NCBI GenBank assembly: GCA_964194625.1 | Contig: CAXMNC010000207.1 | Location: 20,092 to 84,091, forward strand | Reading direction: 5' to 3' | DNA length: 64,000 nt | Source: SPGG2 sp964194625 | Lineage (GTDB): Bacteria; Pseudomonadota; Gammaproteobacteria; Acidiferrobacterales; SPGG2 | Part shown: piece after piece, positions 17,495-26,687 of the stretch | Layout of the letters: each line of letters opens with the position of its first letter | How positions within the stretch are numbered: position 1 is the first letter of the stretch | Program-made: the position numbers and the translations under genes | Notes under the pieces: generated by a model | The model's input: only the letters and a program-made list of their open reading frames with translations | Told to the model about the DNA's origin: nothing | Databases searched by the model: none

Positions 17495-17599
17495 CGATAA
17501 CCTGGATTACGGTGAGGATTTCCAGTATATCACCAGGGCCTATTCGCTCGGTGGGTAACTGCTTTGCATGCGCCCGGGTCGGTAGCTTACTATGCACAA

Positions 17600-20500
17600 A
17601 TGCCTCTAGAGCATTTCCATCCAGCCGTCGAACGTTGGTTTAACAACACATTCGCAGCGCCCACTGACTGTCAAATCCATGCGTGGCCAGCAATTCGAGC
17701 TCGGCAGCACGCACTCATTGCGGCGCCGACAGGTTCTGGCAAGACCTTGGCTGCCTTTCTGTCCGCCATCGATGATCTTGTACGCCAGGCAGAAGTCGGC
17801 CCGCTACCCGATGAAACTCAGGTGGTCTATGTATCGCCACTCAAGGCATTGAGTAATGACATTCAACGCAACCTGGAACAGCCGTTAGCGGCCATCAGGG
17901 AAGAATTTAAGGCGCTTTCCGGCGGGGACATCGACATCCGTACCGTAGTACGCACCGGCGATACGCCGGCATCGGTACGCCAGGCAATGCGTCGACGGCC
18001 GCCACATATCATTGTGACTACCCCCGAGTCCTTGTACATCTTGCTAACGAGTAAGGGTGGACGCAACATTCTGCGCTCAACCCGCAGCGTCATCGTCGAC
18101 GAAATCCATGCGATGGCAGGCAGCAAACGCGGTTCTCACCTGGCTCTGTCACTAGAACGGCTTGAGGCGCTGGCCGGCTCAGAACTCGTGCGAATAGGTT
18201 TGTCGGCGACGCAGCGGCCCATCGAAGAGGTCGCACGTTTCTTGGTTGGCAATCACACATCTACCTCTGATGGCAAACCATCGTGCAACATTATCGATAT
18301 CGGCCACGTACGCGAGCGAGATCTGGCGATAGAAATCCCCCGCTCGCCGCTCGAGGCGGTCATGTCGCAGGAAGTATGGGGAGAAGTCTATGATCGCCTT
18401 GCAGGCCTGATCGCCGAACATCGCACGACACTGATATTCGTTAACACGCGCCGAATGGCCGAGCGTGTCACGCGCCACCTAAGCGAGCGAATCGGCGAAC
18501 AGAACATCACATCCCATCACGGTAGCCTTGCTCGTGAACAACGATTTGCGGCTGAACGGCGCTTGAAGTCGGGTGAGCTACAGGCACTGGTGGCTACGGC
18601 CTCGCTCGAGCTTGGTATTGATATTGGTGATGTCGACCTTGTTTGCCAGCTTGGGTCCACGAGATCCATCGCAACTTTCCTACAGCGGGTCGGGCGTTCG
18701 GGTCACTCGTTGACACGCGTGCCAAAGGGCAGACTATTTGCGCTTAGTCGTGATGAACTGGTTGAGAGCGCGGCACTGCTCGATGCAGTTCGTCGTGGCG
18801 AGCTTGACCATTTGAAGATTCCACAGAAACCGCTCGACGTGCTCGCGCAACAAATCGTCGCCGCTGTCGCCTGCGAGGAATGGTCTGAAACCGAACTATA
18901 CAATCGTCTGCGCCGTGCCTACCCGTATCGCGAACTCACCCTTGATGAATTCACGACCGTCGTTCGCACCATTACCGATGGTTATGCGACGGCGCGGGGT
19001 CGACGCGGTGCTTATCTACACCGAGATCCTGTAAACAAGCAGCTACGTCCGCGGCGCGGTGCTCGCCTGACCGCGATTACCTGCGGTGGGGCGATTCCCG
19101 ATAACGCCGATTACAGCGTGGTACTCGAACCAAGCGGCCATATCATAGGTACCCTGAACGAAGACTTCGCGATCGAAAGTCTGCCCGGCGATATATTTCA
19201 GCTTGGCAACGCTTCCTGGCGCATCATACGGATCGAGACAGGACGCGTGCGGGTGGAAGATGCCAAAGGACAACCACCTAGTATTCCGTTCTGGTTGGGG
19301 GAAGCGCCGGGACGAACCGACGAGTTATCTCGCGCTGTATCCCGGCTACGCCAAGAAGTAGGCGAAAGGCTTGTTGTCCCGCCTGCCAGTCCCTGTCCCA
19401 CAGGGGGGGAGGAATCAACCCCACCTCAGCCCTCCACCCCCTCCCGGTCCCTCCCCCAAGATGGGGGAGGGCCAGGTTGGGGAGGCGATAAAGCCTTGCA
19501 CTGGCTTGTCCAGGAGTTAGGAGTAAGCGAGGCGGCGGCGATGCAGATTGTTGATTACTTGGCGGCGGCCCAAGCAGCACTCGGCGTCATGCCCAGTCAT
19601 GAATCGTTGGTACTGGAGCGTTTTTTCGACGAAACGGGTGGCATGCAGTTGGTCATTCACTCACCATTCGGTAGTCGGCTAAACCGTGCCTGGGGGCTCG
19701 CTTTGCGAAAGCGCTTTTGTCGAAAGTTCAACTTCGAGTTGCAGGCGGCCGCGACGGAAGACGCTATCGTGTTGTCATTGGGACAAACCCATAGCTTTCC
19801 GCTAGAAGACGTTGGCGGCTATTTGCACTCTGCCAGCGTACGCCGCGTATTGACACAGGCCTTGCTTGATGCGCCCATGTTCGCGGTGCGTTGGCGTTGG
19901 AACGCCGCCTGTGCCCTCGCAGTACCTCGGTTTCGCGGCGGCAAGAAGGTTCCGCCGCAGCTCCAACGAATTCAGGCTGAGGATCTATTGTCGGTAGTAT
20001 TTCCCGATCAGCTGGCATGCTTAGAAAATATCAAGGGAGACCGCGAAATACCAAACCACCCTTTGGTTTCTCAAACAATATCCGATTGCCTGCACGATGC
20101 TATGGCCATCGATGATCTGGAGAAGTTGTTGGTGGACCTTGAGGCCGGACGCATACATGTGCATGCACGTGACCTAACCGAACCCTCACCGCTGGCCCAG
20201 GAAATCCTTAACGCAAGGCCATACGCATTTCTTGATGATGCCCCATTAGAAGAGCGGCGCACGCAAGCGGTGATAAGCCGACGCTGGCTAGATCCAGCAA
20301 CCGCCGCTGATCTGGGCAACCTCGACCTGCAGGCGATCGAACGCGTAAAACAAGAAGCGGCACCAGAAGTGGAGAATGCCGATGAAATGCATGACGCGCT
20401 TGTATTGCTTGGAACGCTGACGGACGCCGAAGTCCAACCGGCGTGGCAGTCTTTGCTCGAAGCGTTGATGCAGGGCTCACGCATTACGTGCATGAAATTA

Positions 20501-22069
20501 ACTGAGCAGCCACGCACCTTATGGGTCGCGGCCGAACGCTTACCTCAGCTGCAGGCGGTATTTCCTGATGCCGAGGCGGCACCACCTATCAAGGTGCCAG
20601 CAGAATTCGTCGGCTCATGGTCACGCGAGAAAGCATTGGTGGAACTCGTACGCGGCAAACTCGAGGGCCTGGGTCCAACCACGTCGCAATCGCTGGCGGG
20701 GTACCTCGGTGTTGCGGTCGCAGATATCGACAGCGCTTTGACGACACTGGAATCCGAAGGCTTTGCCTTGCGCGGTCGCTTTACGCCCGATGCTGGCGTT
20801 GAGGAATGGTGCGAACGGCGCCTACTCGCACGTATCCATCGTTACACGATTAACCGCCTGCGGAAAGAAATCGAGCCAGTATCGAGCGCGGATTACATGC
20901 GCTTTCTGCTTAGTTGGCAAAATCTTGGTTTCGACGAGCAACTGCAAGGACCACAAGCCTTGCTTTCTGTTATCGAGCAACTCGAAGGATTTGAAGCACC
21001 AGCAGCAGCGTGGGAAGGCGACATCCTGCCGGCGCGGCTCACCGACTATGACCCGGCATGGCTCGATACGCTTTGCCTTGCGGGTAAGGTGACATGGGTA
21101 CGACTGACACCACCCAAAAATGGACAAGCCAGGGAACGCACGACGGGACCGCTACGAACGACACCCATAACACTGCTAGTACGAAAGAACCTCGACCCGT
21201 GGTACTCGCTAACATCTAACGTGAGAATAGAACAGACCAAGCTTAGTGCATCGGCCAAACGTATCGCGGTCCATCTGGTCGAACGCGGCGCCTCATTTTT
21301 CGATGAACTGGTGGACAACACCGGGCTGTTGCGAGCTCAAGCGGAAGAAGCGCTGGCTGAGCTCGTGGCATGGGGATTAGTAAGCGCCGACAGTTTCAGC
21401 GGCCTAAGAGCTCTGTTAGTACCTTCCAACCGACGCCGTCCGCTATCAGGGGCAAAGCGTCGACGCAAAGTGGTCGCGTTTGGTATTGAAGACGCAGGTC
21501 GCTGGTCGCTTCTCACCCGCCGCCAGGCCTCCTCCCGCGAGGGACGGGGGGGACGGGGGTTAGAGGATAGGAACACTCGCCCTACGCATGAGGCCCTAGA
21601 GATCATTGCCCGTACGCTGTTACAGCGTTACGGCGTGGTCTGTAAGCGTGTACTCGAGCGGGAAGCCGTCTTACTGCCATGGCGTGAGCTCTTGTATGTT
21701 TACCGACGCTTGGAGGCCCGCGGTGAAATTCGCGGTGGTCGCTTTGTCGCAGGGCTATCAGGCGAACAATTCGCACTGCCGGAGGCGGTCGGTACGCTAC
21801 GAGAGATACGCCGTAAGCCTGGATTAGGTACGTTTGTGTCACTGAGTGCGGCCGATCCGTTAAATCTGGTCGGCATCATCACCCCGGGCCAGCGCCTAGC
21901 GGCACTGGCGTCTAACCGGGTGCTATACCGAGACGGCTTGCCGGTGGCGTTACAGGCCGGGGGTGACATCCAATTCCTGGCCGAACTCGACCGCGCCGAT
22001 GCCTGGGAAGCCAAAAATGCTCTATTACGCCGCAGCATTGCACCCCCATTGCGCGCCTATCTCGGCTAG
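17600..22069 (+). CDS. lhr: Long Lhr-type DEAD/DEAH-box helicase
   Basis: 1489 residues from ATG 17600. A TTG at 17564 adds 12. Helicase motifs are visible: APTGSGKT (Walker A, about 43-50), TTPESLY, VDEIHAM (motif II), LSATQRPI, and QRVGRSGHS (motif VI), followed by the winged-helix and Lhr-specific domains and the C-terminal DUF4145/Lhr-CTD region. Bacterial Lhr unwinds DNA and DNA:RNA hybrids, and the long form has been linked to repair. Two low-complexity in-frame insertions, at about residues 597-630 and 1310-1322, are encoded by GC-rich repeats and look unlike the surrounding protein. The frame stays open across both. Confidence 0.93.
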   Translation: MPLEHFHPAVERWFNNTFAAPTDCQIHAWPAIRARQHALIAAPTGSGKTLAAFLSAIDDLVRQAEVGPLPDETQVVYVSPLKALSNDIQRNLEQPLAAIREEFKALSGGDIDIRTVVRTGDTPASVRQAMRRRPPHIIVTTPESLYILLTSKGGRNILRSTRSVIVDEIHAMAGSKRGSHLALSLERLEALAGSELVRIGLSATQRPIEEVARFLVGNHTSTSDGKPSCNIIDIGHVRERDLAIEIPRSPLEAVMSQEVWGEVYDRLAGLIAEHRTTLIFVNTRRMAERVTRHLSERIGEQNITSHHGSLAREQRFAAERRLKSGELQALVATASLELGIDIGDVDLVCQLGSTRSIATFLQRVGRSGHSLTRVPKGRLFALSRDELVESAALLDAVRRGELDHLKIPQKPLDVLAQQIVAAVACEEWSETELYNRLRRAYPYRELTLDEFTTVVRTITDGYATARGRRGAYLHRDPVNKQLRPRRGARLTAITCGGAIPDNADYSVVLEPSGHIIGTLNEDFAIESLPGDIFQLGNASWRIIRIETGRVRVEDAKGQPPSIPFWLGEAPGRTDELSRAVSRLRQEVGERLVVPPASPCPTGGEESTPPQPSTPSRSLPQDGGGPGWGGDKALHWLVQELGVSEAAAMQIVDYLAAAQAALGVMPSHESLVLERFFDETGGMQLVIHSPFGSRLNRAWGLALRKRFCRKFNFELQAAATEDAIVLSLGQTHSFPLEDVGGYLHSASVRRVLTQALLDAPMFAVRWRWNAACALAVPRFRGGKKVPPQLQRIQAEDLLSVVFPDQLACLENIKGDREIPNHPLVSQTISDCLHDAMAIDDLEKLLVDLEAGRIHVHARDLTEPSPLAQEILNARPYAFLDDAPLEERRTQAVISRRWLDPATAADLGNLDLQAIERVKQEAAPEVENADEMHDALVLLGTLTDAEVQPAWQSLLEALMQGSRITCMKLTEQPRTLWVAAERLPQLQAVFPDAEAAPPIKVPAEFVGSWSREKALVELVRGKLEGLGPTTSQSLAGYLGVAVADIDSALTTLESEGFALRGRFTPDAGVEEWCERRLLARIHRYTINRLRKEIEPVSSADYMRFLLSWQNLGFDEQLQGPQALLSVIEQLEGFEAPAAAWEGDILPARLTDYDPAWLDTLCLAGKVTWVRLTPPKNGQARERTTGPLRTTPITLLVRKNLDPWYSLTSNVRIEQTKLSASAKRIAVHLVERGASFFDELVDNTGLLRAQAEEALAELVAWGLVSADSFSGLRALLVPSNRRRPLSGAKRRRKVVAFGIEDAGRWSLLTRRQASSREGRGGRGLEDRNTRPTHEALEIIARTLLQRYGVVCKRVLEREAVLLPWRELLYVYRRLEARGEIRGGRFVAGLSGEQFALPEAVGTLREIRRKPGLGTFVSLSAADPLNLVGIITPGQRLAALASNRVLYRDGLPVALQAGGDIQFLAELDRADAWEAKNALLRRSIAPPLRAYLG
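19389..19492. repeat. GC-rich palindromic repeat inserted in frame within lhr
   Basis: About 100 bp of C/G-runs interrupt the lhr reading frame. The centre is a perfect 9-bp inverted repeat (CCCTCCCCC at 19449-19457 and GGGGGAGGG at 19463-19471, 5-nt loop). Flanking tracts (CCTCCACCCCCTCCC, GGTTGGGGAGGCG) extend the pairing imperfectly. The encoded peptide is Pro/Gly/Ser-rich, unlike the helicase. Similar GC-rich palindromes are known as dispersed intergenic repeats in many proteobacteria, and this appears to be one that landed in a gene. Confidence 0.6.
21527..21566. repeat. Second GC-rich repeat within lhr
   Basis: The segment CCTCCTCCCGCGAGGGACGG plus the following G-run resembles the CTCCCGCGAGGGA palindromes found between genes in many proteobacterial genomes. 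It encodes SSREGRGGRG, a low-complexity linker within the C-terminal part of Lhr, without breaking the frame. It shares composition, but only limited sequence, with the first insertion. Confidence 0.45.
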
Positions 22070-22221
22070 GCCACGTCCGGCGTTTCACGCCAGAATGTTG
22101 AGGATGAACGTAACTGGTTGTTTGTTGGACGTGTTCCAATGCCAAAACTGCTGACTGTCCACGACAGAGACGGGTAAAAAACGCTTCATTAGTTCTGCGT
22201 TCTTTCGGGGCACTGTGGCGA

Positions 22222-23061
22222 TCAGGCATATGAAATCAGGGTGCGCACCTCGATGCTCTCGCGCGGCGGCGCATCGTCGGGCGCCGTCGGATCATCGAAG
22301 GCAGTGTGGGCCGCGAACCGCGCCCGTCCGTCGGTCACCGAGTCGTAGCACTTGAGCAGCAACGCCTCGTCGCGATGCATCTTTGGGAAGTAGAACCAAC
22401 GATGGTTCGGGCTATAGGCGACTTGGTAGATCTCGCCGGTGCGATCGGGATAGACGAGATCGGTCGCCACCAAATCCGCGGGCGCGATGCTCTGCGCGTC
22501 AGCGATCGCGAGCGGCGTCGTCTCTACCGGGGCACCGATTGAGCGCCACACGTTGACGACGGCAAAGCGATGCTGGAGGAAGGTCTCGGCATCGTCCGCC
22601 TCGAGGAGATCGCGCACGCGTTGTCGCCCCGAGCGCACCGTGTAGTCGTTATGAACGCTATGCACGGGGGCTCGCACGGCCCGCTCATCGCGTTGCGCCG
22701 CGTCTTCGATGCGCACGGTGTGATCAAAGATGACCACACGCGATGCCCCGGTCGCCGCTTTCACAAGCTGCTCGACCTCCGGGTAGTAGATCGTCCGCAC
22801 CTCTTCGTCGTCGTAGAAACTCGAGACCGCGGTGGCGTGCGGGCGCAGCTCAAAGCCCACCCCATCCAGCGACAACCGGTCGACAACGGGTCGGCCATCG
22901 GCGATCGAGACGGTTTGCCATTCGAAGGTGCCACTGCGTGCCGATGCAGCGGCGGAGGGCGTGGCCGTATCGACCACCGGCTTCTCGTCGGCCTTCACCA
23001 GGTAATTCAATGGTGCCTGTACCACGCTCGGCACTGGCCATGCTTCAATGGGAACTGCCAT
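22222..23061 (-). CDS. CmcJ/NvfI-like oxidoreductase or methyltransferase family protein
   Basis: 279 residues from ATG 23061 with GGAG nine bases upstream. It matches the CmcJ (cephamycin P8)/asaB-like family: an N-terminal segment ending in PYFDR-like sequences is replaced by GVGFELRPHATAVSSFYDD, then VVIFDHTVR, APVHSVHNDYT, VNVWRSIGAPVETTPLAIAD, and HRWFYFPKMHRDEALLLKCYDS. Members are associated with secondary-metabolite oxidation or methoxylation and occur as single genes in many bacteria. The high GC at third codon positions differs from the flanking lhr gene and suggests acquisition. Confidence 0.8.
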   Translation of the reverse strand: MAVPIEAWPVPSVVQAPLNYLVKADEKPVVDTATPSAAASARSGTFEWQTVSIADGRPVVDRLSLDGVGFELRPHATAVSSFYDDEEVRTIYYPEVEQLVKAATGASRVVIFDHTVRIEDAAQRDERAVRAPVHSVHNDYTVRSGRQRVRDLLEADDAETFLQHRFAVVNVWRSIGAPVETTPLAIADAQSIAPADLVATDLVYPDRTGEIYQVAYSPNHRWFYFPKMHRDEALLLKCYDSVTDGRARFAAHTAFDDPTAPDDAPPRESIEVRTLISYA

Positions 23062-23243
23062 TTTCCGGATCTCCGCTAGATGTATTGGCGTATCGGTGTA
23101 AAAGCGTCGTCGTCGCCCGGACCCATCAATTCATCCAGCTCTAGATGTGTTGGCGCTTGAACCCGAGGTTCTCGACGGCGCGTCGTTGGATTAGTCCTTT
23201 CAAGTCGCCACCCGCCCCAGACCGTGGTCTCGGGCGGTTGGCC

Positions 23244-23630
23244 TTAGGCCGCGAGGTCTGGCCTGTCGTCGTTGGCAGCATCTGACTGACGCCCCGCTAC
23301 GGTGGCCACATACGCCTGCGGCTTGGCAACAGGGTTTGACTCATGCCGCCATAACCCGTCGACCGCAGCCGGGATCTGGGCACGGTGCAACCCGATGTCG
23401 TGTAACAGGTGATCGTTGAGCGCCATGAGCGCGCGGTAGGCCACCCGGCGGCGGTGCCAACGCCGCAGGGCCTCGGCGCCCTGCGCGATGATTCCAACGA
23501 TACCCCGCACCAGACGGCGCAAGGCCTGTTGTACGGCCTGCGCGCGCAGCGCGCGCCCAGTCTTGGCGTGGTGCTCGAAGACGTCGTGGAATAGCGACCC
23601 TCGATAGGTTTGATTTGTAAGCCTGTTCAT
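23244..23630 (-). CDS. DUF1127 domain protein
   Basis: 128 residues. An Arg-rich segment RRWHRRRVAYRALMALNDHLLHDIGLHRAQI (quoted in parts: RRRVAYRALMALND, HLLHDIGLHR) is the DUF1127 motif, here in the middle of the chain rather than at the very end. DUF1127 proteins are small, often stress- or light-regulated, and some bind RNA. It lies divergent to a broken LysR gene, a common arrangement for DUF1127 genes, and shares the high GC of its neighbours. AGAGG precedes the ATG. Confidence 0.8.
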   Translation of the reverse strand: MNRLTNQTYRGSLFHDVFEHHAKTGRALRAQAVQQALRRLVRGIVGIIAQGAEALRRWHRRRVAYRALMALNDHLLHDIGLHRAQIPAAVDGLWRHESNPVAKPQAYVATVAGRQSDAANDDRPDLAA

Positions 23631-23754
23631 TTTAGAATTCCTCTTCCTTAGGTTAATCGGTTTCTGTTGTGACGAACGGAAAATAAAGCAAAAATAGCAC
23701 TATGACAAACGAGTATTCATACAGATCGGGTTAGAAAAGCTAAGTTGAAATTTC

Positions 23755-23945
23755 ATCGAGCGTCGCCTCCCACCCCTCAACGCCCTGCGCGCCTTCGAGG
23801 CCGCCGGCAGCTTTACCAAGGCCGTCGACGAGCTCCATGTGACACCGGCGGCGATTAGCCACCTGGTCAAGGCGCTCGAGGATTATCTCGGCGTGCAGCT
23901 GTTTCGGCGGCTAACAAGGCGCTGTTGCTCACCGATGCAGGCCCT
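23755..23945 (+). pseudogene. LysR-family regulator (GcvA-like), N-terminal fragment, frameshifted
   Basis: The frame at 23761 reads RRLPPLNALRAFEAAGSFTK followed by AVDELHVTPAAISHLVKALE and YLGVQLFRRL, an unmistakable LysR winged-helix start of the GcvA type. No start codon is in frame (the position corresponding to Met is not ATG). At about 23912 the frame shifts by one base, since LLLTDAG, the expected continuation, is read in another frame. After that the homology ends. So both the start and everything beyond about 60 residues are lost. It marks the right end of a high-GC segment. Confidence 0.75.
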
Positions 23946-24011
23946 AAGCCTGTCTTAGTCAAGTCTCGTTGGTTCCACTTTCTTCGGAAGTGCACCCGTG
24001 GCCATCGGGTA

Positions 24012-24761
24012 GTGCTTTGTTCTCTCTCGGCCTTTTTCACATTATCCAGCTACGCGGGTTCCTTGTTTTACATTCCGCCGAGTGACGGTCATGTTCAGTT
24101 TAGTGCTGATGTTTTCCGCGACAGTGAACCAACCGTTGTTCGCGCCTACGGGGCTCGGCAAAACCAGGAATATCTGCTGCTCCAGGGGCAAGGAGCACAA
24201 GCCGAGCTGATCTATAGCGCTATGAACAATGCCGGGGAGTCTTTCTACCATGAAGCGGACGCACTAGAGTTTTTCCGTTTTAAGTTCCTCGCGAGAAACG
24301 AGACATGGAAAATTAACCGCAATCAACCGAAAGACTGGGGCGTAGAGATGACATACCGAAGCAAAGTGGGCCCCCTGTATGAAACACAGACGTTTACTTA
24401 CGCGCCCTATCGACTCGTCAATAGCGAACGTCATTGTTTTAACTTCGAAACGAAGTGGGATGAACCCGGGTACGATCCCGATTTTAGTCCACGTCAGGTC
24501 TTGTTTGGTTATTACTGCGCGCCGCCAGGCCGCACCCTTTCGAAAGAACAGATCCAGGAGCTAATACGTAGCCTTCACGTGCGCAGTGATCCCGCCCCGC
24601 TCGGAATGGCGAGCCTGCCTAAGCGGAGCCCCAACGGTATAGATCCGGCACGCGTAGCCCGGGGCACTACACCGGATACTGGAAATCCTGAATTCCCCAT
24701 ACTGTTCCATATTATTGAGGGACAGATCGGACAAGGCGACGATAACAATGGTATGAATTAA
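24012..24761 (+). CDS. Secreted hypothetical protein
   Basis: 249 residues from a GTG at 24012, chosen because it begins a plausible signal peptide (LCSLSAFFTLSSYAG, cleavage near SYA-GS). The open frame extends upstream to 23925 but that part encodes the LysR remnant. The mature part is beta-rich and aromatic (YLLLQGQGAQAELIYS, EFFRFKFLARNETW, FNFETKWDEPG) with a paired Cys (HCFNF, YYCAPP) and a disordered C-terminus. I do not recognise a family. Its own promoter may have been altered by the insertion upstream. Confidence 0.6.
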   Translation: MLCSLSAFFTLSSYAGSLFYIPPSDGHVQFSADVFRDSEPTVVRAYGARQNQEYLLLQGQGAQAELIYSAMNNAGESFYHEADALEFFRFKFLARNETWKINRNQPKDWGVEMTYRSKVGPLYETQTFTYAPYRLVNSERHCFNFETKWDEPGYDPDFSPRQVLFGYYCAPPGRTLSKEQIQELIRSLHVRSDPAPLGMASLPKRSPNGIDPARVARGTTPDTGNPEFPILFHIIEGQIGQGDDNNGMN

Positions 24762-24820
24762 GGCGCGCTACTTGTTCGCTATCTTAAACACTCGCAGTTC
24801 CTCCCCAGAACCGAAACGGA

Positions 24821-26545
24821 TTATCGCCCAAGTGACAAGGCAAGAAGGTGGCTCGCTGCGGTGCTTTCCCGGAAGAACGAGAAGGAATGCGATTCGGGGG
24901 TAATCAGCAACAGCCGCGAGTGGTCAAACGCCAGTCCTTGCATGGGAACGGTCAGCTCCGGTCCGAGTTTGCCCATGACAAATGCGCCGTCGCGAAATTC
25001 AAACACGGCCAGCCAGCTCTTCTTGATGCCGGGGTCGAGGCCGGGTGCGGCGGCCGACCGTCTTTCGCTAGCGACCACGATGAGCTCTGCCACGCCGTCA
25101 CCATTGAGGTCAGCCGCGACCGGCGCAAGTTCGAAGGGAACGGTATTCACAGGGCTAAATTCCAATTCGGGGTCCACATCGTAGGTCAGACTCGACAGGC
25201 TGCCGCCCATGGTCGGTGCAGAGCGGTACAGCAACTCGCCATCCGGACCATGAATGTAAAGGATGTTCCGGTGGACGAACGCCAGTTCTGGGCGGCCGTC
25301 ACCGGTGAGATCGGCGAACGCCGCTCCCTGGACCGTAAAACCCCGCGGCAGCCGGAAGCCCGGCTTGCGCGCGTGTAGTTTGCTGCCGCGTAGATCCAGC
25401 TGCCTTACGCGCCGGCCGAAGAAGCGCTCGGGGTCAAAGGACTGTCCCAGCAGGAGCTCCCGCTGCCCGTCACCGTCGCGATCGAAGGTCCCGAGAAGAG
25501 ACAGGATGGTCTCTCGGATCGGCACCAGTTGGCTCCCGCGCAACGCGAAAATGGCCCCTTCCGGCCGGTCTTCCTGCCAAACGTTGGCGACCAGCAAGGG
25601 TGGTTCCGCATCTTCCGGCTTCCACCAGTGCACGGAGAGAATCTGGCCAGGCGTGGTCGGTCGACCTGACGCCACCGCACTCATATGCTCATCGGCTTCG
25701 GAAACCGAGATGCTAGCCCCATCGGTAGTCGCCACCAACATCCGACCCTGAGTGTAAATAAAGTCGGCCATCTTGACCTTGTCGGGAAATCTAGCGATGC
25801 GCTCGCCCCCGGGGTATTTCGGCTGGAAGCGCTCTCGTACGGGTGGTTCAGGCACCGGCCGGATCGTCTCCGGAACAGAAACTGCGGGGGTGGTAATGGC
25901 GGGTGGTGGTGCAGTCGGCGGCACCTCGCCAACCACAGTCCCGGGCCACGCGTAGCTCCTCAGGAGTTGCGACTCCGCGTCGCGCACCGTCAGCCCCGCA
26001 TCGCGCAGCGCAAACACTAAGTCTGTCCGTATTTCGGGGGGTGTGGCGGGCGCCCCCGACTGACTGACGCTGGTATAGTCCTGCCATTGCAACATCGGCA
26101 GGGCACTGCGGAGTTCGAAGTAGAGCGGCTCGCCGTCACCCGTATAGTCGTGAAATGCCGCCTTCACGTTTTGGTAACGGCGAATAGAGTCGCCGCGACC
26201 GACGCTGTCGGTCGAGCCCATTGGGCGGGCAAGGGAAAACCCAGCCCGTACCTGCGTCACCTTTAGTACGCCCTTTATCTTTTCCAGGCGACCCAGCGAC
26301 TCACCGCTTACTGGATGGGTAAGTGCCGCCCCCGGCTCGACAACGGTCACCACATCCCCCACCGACAGACCGTCGGCGGCATCGAGGTCGATGACGTAGC
26401 TCTCGTCCGCCTGCCCGACGACATAACCCGACAGCGGTTTGAAATCCTGCACGACCTGCTCGCTTGCCCCAGCCAAGAGCTGCGCCGGGCACACAAAAGA
26501 CAACAGTACCGTCAACAATCGGAATCGCAATAGGTAGTCCATCAT
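24821..26545 (-). CDS. Exported FlgT-C-like / FG-GAP repeat protein
   Basis: 574 residues from the tandem ATGs at 26545/26542, preceded by GAGG. A signal peptide spans about 1-25 (RFRLLTVLLSFVCPAQLLA). Next comes a beta-barrel module with GYVVGQADESYVIDLDAADG and GLSVGDVVTVV, like the C-terminal domain of flagellar FlgT. Then there is a Pro-rich linker and FG-GAP/VCBS repeats with Ca-binding-type loops (FDRDGDGQRELLLG, DLTGDGRPELAF, DLNGDGVAELIVV). The repeats should form a propeller at the cell surface or in the periplasm. It follows the porin gene by 142 bp, with a hairpin between them. Confidence 0.75.
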   Translation of the reverse strand: MMDYLLRFRLLTVLLSFVCPAQLLAGASEQVVQDFKPLSGYVVGQADESYVIDLDAADGLSVGDVVTVVEPGAALTHPVSGESLGRLEKIKGVLKVTQVRAGFSLARPMGSTDSVGRGDSIRRYQNVKAAFHDYTGDGEPLYFELRSALPMLQWQDYTSVSQSGAPATPPEIRTDLVFALRDAGLTVRDAESQLLRSYAWPGTVVGEVPPTAPPPAITTPAVSVPETIRPVPEPPVRERFQPKYPGGERIARFPDKVKMADFIYTQGRMLVATTDGASISVSEADEHMSAVASGRPTTPGQILSVHWWKPEDAEPPLLVANVWQEDRPEGAIFALRGSQLVPIRETILSLLGTFDRDGDGQRELLLGQSFDPERFFGRRVRQLDLRGSKLHARKPGFRLPRGFTVQGAAFADLTGDGRPELAFVHRNILYIHGPDGELLYRSAPTMGGSLSSLTYDVDPELEFSPVNTVPFELAPVAADLNGDGVAELIVVASERRSAAAPGLDPGIKKSWLAVFEFRDGAFVMGKLGPELTVPMQGLAFDHSRLLLITPESHSFSFFRESTAASHLLALSLGR

Positions 26546-26629
26546 GGTTAGGCCTCGATTAGTTGCCGCTCCCTCCCCACTTTGCCGTGGAACGCAAAGC
26601 GGTTCGAGCTCGGGTAGGATAACGTCATG

Positions 26630-26655
26630 CAGGCCGGGTGCAAACACCCGGCCTG
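26630..26655 (-). terminator. Intercistronic hairpin between porin and FG-GAP genes
   Basis: Perfect inverted repeat CAGGCCGGGTG / CACCCGGCCTG with a 4-nt loop in the gap downstream of the porin gene. No U-tract follows on either strand, so it may protect the 3' end of the porin mRNA rather than stop transcription. Confidence 0.5.
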
Positions 26656-26687
26656 TCACAGTTCATAGCGTTGCTTGCGCACATGCC

